In this document: in pieces, positions 63,746 through 64,000 of the stretch
Numbering within the stretch: the first letter of the stretch is position 1
Layout: each line of letters starts with the position of its first letter
From: JAFEBO01 sp036392375
GTDB taxonomy: Bacteria; Planctomycetota; Phycisphaerae; Phycisphaerales; UBA1924
Length of the DNA stretch: 64,000 nucleotides
Reading direction: 5' to 3'
NCBI GenBank assembly: GCA_036392375.1
Contig: DASVYC010000054.1
Coordinates: 13,622-77,621 of the forward strand
Made by a program: the position numbers and the translations under genes
The notes under the pieces: model-generated
Databases searched by the model: none
What the model was told of the DNA's origin: nothing
Seen by the model: the letters and a program-made list of their open reading frames with translations, nothing else

Positions 63746-64000
63746 GTGTCTGTCGTTCCTGCTATCGCCACCCTCGTGGCCCTCGCCGCCGCTCCCGTTC
63801 CTGATCCGACCCCCGCGATCGGCTGGTCGCAGCGCGCCCACGGGCCTGCCCCAACGGCGCACGACCCCGGCGACGACCTGCGGCGCAGCACCGCCCTCTC
63901 CAACCTCAGCCCTCAAACCTCAACCCTCCTCTGCAAACCCACGCAGAAGGTCTTCGGCTTCCTTCCGTACTGGTCCGGCACCTCCAATATCCGCTGGGAC
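63746..64000 (+). CDS. GH18-like exported protein, N-terminal part (3' truncated by window)
   Basis: An open frame from GTG 63746 runs to the window end (85 codons). It begins with a hydrophobic signal-like segment (SVVPAIATLVALAAAPVP), then a polar stretch, and reaches VFGFLPYWSG...NIRWD. The KVFGFLPYW motif is typical of the first strand of GH18 chitinase-like or spore-hydrolase-like domains. Only that start is visible, so activity cannot be judged. A degenerate DNA micro-repeat encodes the linker SNLSPQTSTLL. A TATAGT element sits 7 bases before the GTG. Confidence 0.65.
   Translation, partial: MSVVPAIATLVALAAAPVPDPTPAIGWSQRAHGPAPTAHDPGDDLRRSTALSNLSPQTSTLLCKPTQKVFGFLPYWSGTSNIRWD
63896..63931. 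repeat. CCTCAA-type micro-repeat inside the GH18-like gene
   Basis: The words CCCTCTC, CAACCTCAG, CCCTCAAA and CCTCAACCC follow one another and encode a Ser/Leu-rich linker. It is the same type as the repeat upstream of the NosL-like gene. Confidence 0.5.

Overview
The window is GC-rich, gene-dense chromosomal DNA that most resembles a planctomycete of the Phycisphaerae/Phycisphaerales type. The main reasons are a surface protein ending in paired Cys-flanked dockerin-like loops (CPADLNADGIVDD), a PEP-CTERM-type exported protein, a multi-loop dockerin fragment, a small zinc-ribbon membrane protein of a style common in planctomycetes, GSIII (glnN), and a C-terminal processing protease with a long N-terminal region. 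This placement is inferred from protein style; no rRNA is present. I see no transposase, integrase, phage gene or CRISPR array.

Layout. 1-3.1 kb: a 5'-truncated dockerin-type protein, an Hpt protein, a REC-GGDEF diguanylate cyclase, a PagL-like outer-membrane protein and a SlyX-like protein. 3.1-10.6 kb (minus): M29 aminopeptidase, nadK, dxs, a polyprenyl diphosphate synthase, a ptsN-like EIIA and an rsmB-like methyltransferase. 10.8-13.0 kb (plus): a membrane histidine kinase and a response regulator with an XRE-type output domain. 13.2-23.4 kb (minus): pyruvate dehydrogenase E2 and E1-beta with a small membrane ORF between them, an O-antigen-ligase-like protein, a WecA/TagO-like transferase, a TIGR02206-like membrane protein, rlmN and ispH. 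23.5-25.6 kb (plus): an HpnC-like squalene/phytoene synthase and a serine hydrolase.

25.66-32.85 kb is the highlight: a compact histidine operon, hisG-hisC(HAD)-hisB-hisH-hisF-hisA/I/E-hisD. It is preceded by a promoter, an 18-residue leader peptide with six consecutive His codons and a terminator hairpin with a competing antiterminator, which is a classical attenuator. HisA, HisI and HisE are one polypeptide. HisC carries a degenerate HAD-like C-terminal domain, and no other histidinol-phosphate phosphatase is in the operon.

33-39.5 kb (minus): tRNA-Asp, two small or coiled-coil membrane proteins, a methyl-cycle group (ArsR-methyltransferase fusion, ahcY, metF), a TPR lipoprotein and a zinc-ribbon membrane protein. 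39.6-54.4 kb: a 1328-residue FG-GAP repeat protein, map, trpA, glnN, tRNA(CAT), a NosL-like protein, tRNA-Glu, a CPBP protease, a kinase-like protein lacking catalytic motifs, an S41 protease and a PEP-CTERM protein. 54.6-60.5 kb: tRNA-Val and the arginine cluster argC-argB-argF-argG-argH (minus). 60.5-64 kb: a DUF3467-like protein, a Ppx/GppA phosphatase, an FkbM methyltransferase and the start of a GH18-like protein cut by the window end.

Two cross-cutting signals stand out. The 9-mer GGTATAGTC occurs three times, always just upstream of a gene, and with the his promoter it suggests GTG-started leaderless transcripts. Several gene boundaries also carry degenerate 6-9 bp tandem micro-repeats, some of which have entered coding sequence.
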